A stretch of 64,000 bases of DNA from Pararhizobium antarcticum. Its GTDB lineage: Bacteria; Pseudomonadota; Alphaproteobacteria; Rhizobiales; Rhizobiaceae. The DNA lies in contig NZ_LSRP01000085.1 in the NCBI RefSeq assembly GCF_001885585.1, positions 124,001 through 188,000 on the forward strand. The letters run 5' to 3'. Position 1 is the stretch's first letter; each line of letters opens with the position of its first letter. Under the pieces are notes generated by a model that made no database searches, was not told where the DNA came from, and was given only the letters and a program-made list of their open reading frames with translations. A program made the translations under genes and the position numbers. This document shows, in pieces, positions 62,699 through 64,000 of the stretch.

Positions 62699-63367
62699 AT
62701 GAGGACGACGATTTTGGTGCCGGTGATTGCAGCCGTCGGGACGCTGGCCATAGCGCCGGGGGCCATGGCCGAGACGCGCCGCTATTATTGCGGTGAAGCC
62801 AGTTTCATCAGCGTCGAGACGATCGATGCGACGACGATCTCAGCGGGCCTGATCGGCGGCAAGACGATTACGCTCGGGCAATTGCCCGGCACCCGCAGCT
62901 ATTCGTTCGGAAACACCACCATCGCCCTGTCCGGCGACCGCAACAGCATCCAGATCACCCAGGGTGGCAGCGATGTGATCGGCTGCGTCTTCCCGGTGCC
63001 AGTGGAGGTCGTGACGCCGGGCGATGCCAATGCCAATGTCCAGGCGCAATCGGCGCCGGGCGTTAAGCCGGATATGACGATCAGGAGCGATGGTGCGGCA
63101 ACGGTCGAAACCGAAGCTGCAACAGAGCCTTTCCCGGCCAAGTCCTGGGGTGGTGTGGTGCGCGACGGGCCCGGCATGGAACACGCCAAGATTGCCAGCC
63201 TGAAGGAGGGCGACCCGATCACGGTCGAGCAATCCACCGGCGTCGACATGAACGGCTATCCCTGGTTCAAGATCCGCTTCGGCAAGGACAGGATCGGCTA
63301 CCAGTGGGGCGGCATCATTTGCCCTGTTGGCCAGGAAAAGCCGGGCACTTTCGAAAAATGCGACTAA
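62699..63367 (+). CDS. Exported protein with C-terminal SH3-like domain
   Basis: This 222-residue protein has a signal peptide (LVPVIAAVGTLAIAPGAMA, cleavage near residue 24). An N-terminal beta-rich domain with a Cys pair (YYCGEA, VIGCVF) and an Ala/Thr/Glu linker follow. The C-terminal SH3b-like domain has WGGVVRDGPGMEHAKIASLKEG in parts and YPWFKIRFGKDRIGYQWGG. Bacterial SH3 domains of this type often bind peptidoglycan or metal. TTGGGGGGAC precedes the ATG. It is a single gene; function unknown. Confidence 0.75.
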   Translation: MRTTILVPVIAAVGTLAIAPGAMAETRRYYCGEASFISVETIDATTISAGLIGGKTITLGQLPGTRSYSFGNTTIALSGDRNSIQITQGGSDVIGCVFPVPVEVVTPGDANANVQAQSAPGVKPDMTIRSDGAATVETEAATEPFPAKSWGGVVRDGPGMEHAKIASLKEGDPITVEQSTGVDMNGYPWFKIRFGKDRIGYQWGGIICPVGQEKPGTFEKCD

Positions 63368-63401
63368 GCATCCCGGTTGTGCATCCCGGTTCTGCCGGTG
63401 C

Positions 63402-64000
63402 TCATCCGGCCGGCGCCGGTGCAATGACCCGGCGCACGAAACCCTTGCTCGCGACCATCAGTTCTTGCGTGTAGGTCTGCTCGACCTTGCCACTGGCGAG
63501 ATCGCCGGATGACAGGCGCTCGACAACCCTACCGGATTTCATCACTGCAAGGCGGTCGCACATATGGGTGACGACGCCGAGATCATGGCTGACCATCAGG
63601 AAGGTCAGTTGCCGGTCGCGCCGCACCTGTTCGAGCAGGTTAAGGACTTCGGCCTGAACCGACGCGTCCAGCGCCGAGGTCGGTTCGTCCAGCAGCAGGA
63701 TCGACGGTTCGATGATCAGCGCCCGGGCGATCGCGATGCGCTGTCGCTGGCCGCCGGACAGCTGGTGCGAATAGCGGAAACGGAAGCTCGCGCCGAGCCC
63801 GACCTCGTCCAGGGCGCGCAGAATGCGCGGCTCGGCATTGTCGATGCCATGGATGGCCAGCGGTTCGAGCAAGAGCCGGTCAACCGTCTGGCGCGGATGC
63901 AGCGAGCCGTAGGGATCTTGGAAGACCATCTGCACCTGCCGGAAAAACGCCTTGTCGCGATAGCGGGCCGCCAGTGTCTGGCCGTTAACGGTGATCGTGC
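63402..64000 (-). CDS. Oligopeptide/dipeptide-type ABC transporter ATPase, C-terminal part
   Basis: The gene runs off the right edge, and the visible 199 residues are the second half of a DppF/OppF-like ATPase. It has QMVFQDPYGSLHPRQTVDRLL (Q-loop region), signature LSGGQRQRIAIARAL, Walker B ILLLDEPTSALD and H-loop MVSHDLGVVTHMCDR. The reading frame is open from 63935 to 64000, so the protein begins outside the window. The C-terminal end (AYTQELM-type YTQELMVASKGF) is typical of peptide or nickel importers. The substrate cannot be judged. Confidence 0.9.
   Translation of the reverse strand, partial: TITVNGQTLAARYRDKAFFRQVQMVFQDPYGSLHPRQTVDRLLLEPLAIHGIDNAEPRILRALDEVGLGASFRFRYSHQLSGGQRQRIAIARALIIEPSILLLDEPTSALDASVQAEVLNLLEQVRRDRQLTFLMVSHDLGVVTHMCDRLAVMKSGRVVERLSSGDLASGKVEQTYTQELMVASKGFVRRVIAPAPAG

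Noticed and set aside
61556-63400. Integrated genomic island at tRNA-Arg
   Set aside because: No integrase and no repeated copy of the tRNA 3' end (attachment site) could be seen downstream; only the single atypical DUF429 gene supports transfer.

Overview
The window looks like a chromosomal segment of a member of the Rhizobiaceae (Rhizobium / Agrobacterium / Neorhizobium group). It is GC-rich and densely coded. It carries genes typical of that family: the ChvE sugar-binding protein with GguABC and a divergent GbpR-type LysR regulator, an L-arabinonate dehydratase of the R. leguminosarum type, a BacA/SbmA-family transporter, an FeS-type (PhrB) photolyase, and many small alphaproteobacterial families (DUF992, DUF1127-like, DUF3329, PRC-barrel). 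The species cannot be fixed from sequence reading alone.

Layout. 0-13 kb: the 5' end of an alpha-glucosidase, a KDG kinase, a Sel1-repeat protein, the GTPase Der with a YfgM-like partner, an NnrU-family protein, a polysaccharide deacetylase, a BacA-like transporter, an MFS exporter, a second methionine aminopeptidase, a luciferase-like flavin oxidoreductase, a decayed vapC, and glycerol kinase. 13.2-27.7 kb: an almost complete purine catabolic region. XdhABC converts hypoxanthine and xanthine to urate and GuaD feeds guanine in as xanthine. PuuD oxidises urate, UraH and UraD give allantoin, PuuE opens the ring, and allantoicase and ureidoglycolate lyase release urea and glyoxylate. An intact YefM-YoeB toxin-antitoxin pair with its own palindromic operator sits at the convergent centre of the region.

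27.8-42.2 kb: a 2H-phosphoesterase (DUF1045), a PRC-barrel protein, a split MnmC pair (FAD oxidoreductase and MnmD methyltransferase, divergently transcribed), a non-pyrrolysine MttB homologue, a YafY/WYL regulator facing a small ABM-like gene and an AlkC-type DNA glycosylase, a RhlE-like DEAD-box helicase, a DMT transporter, and the three-gene operon ATP-grasp / alpha-E / transglutaminase. This last operon is a conserved set without a settled function. A truncated vapC follows it.

42.2-52 kb: a sugar-acid module on the minus strand: chvE, gguA, gguB, gguC, a semialdehyde dehydrogenase and L-arabinonate dehydratase. It is controlled by the divergent GbpR. Read together, these genes import arabinose or galactose and carry out the lower, non-phosphorylative route to 2-oxoglutarate. 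52-59 kb: small unknowns, an inositol dehydrogenase, and a ROK repressor divergent from a xylose ABC importer (xylFHG) with a clear palindromic operator between them. 59-64 kb: an SDR-photolyase operon, tRNA-Arg(CCG), a DUF429 protein, a secreted SH3-like protein, and the C-terminal part of an oligopeptide-type ABC ATPase cut by the window end.

Start codons were chosen from Shine-Dalgarno spacing and family N-termini; several genes appear to start with TTG or GTG. No rRNA, CRISPR array, insertion sequence or prophage was seen.
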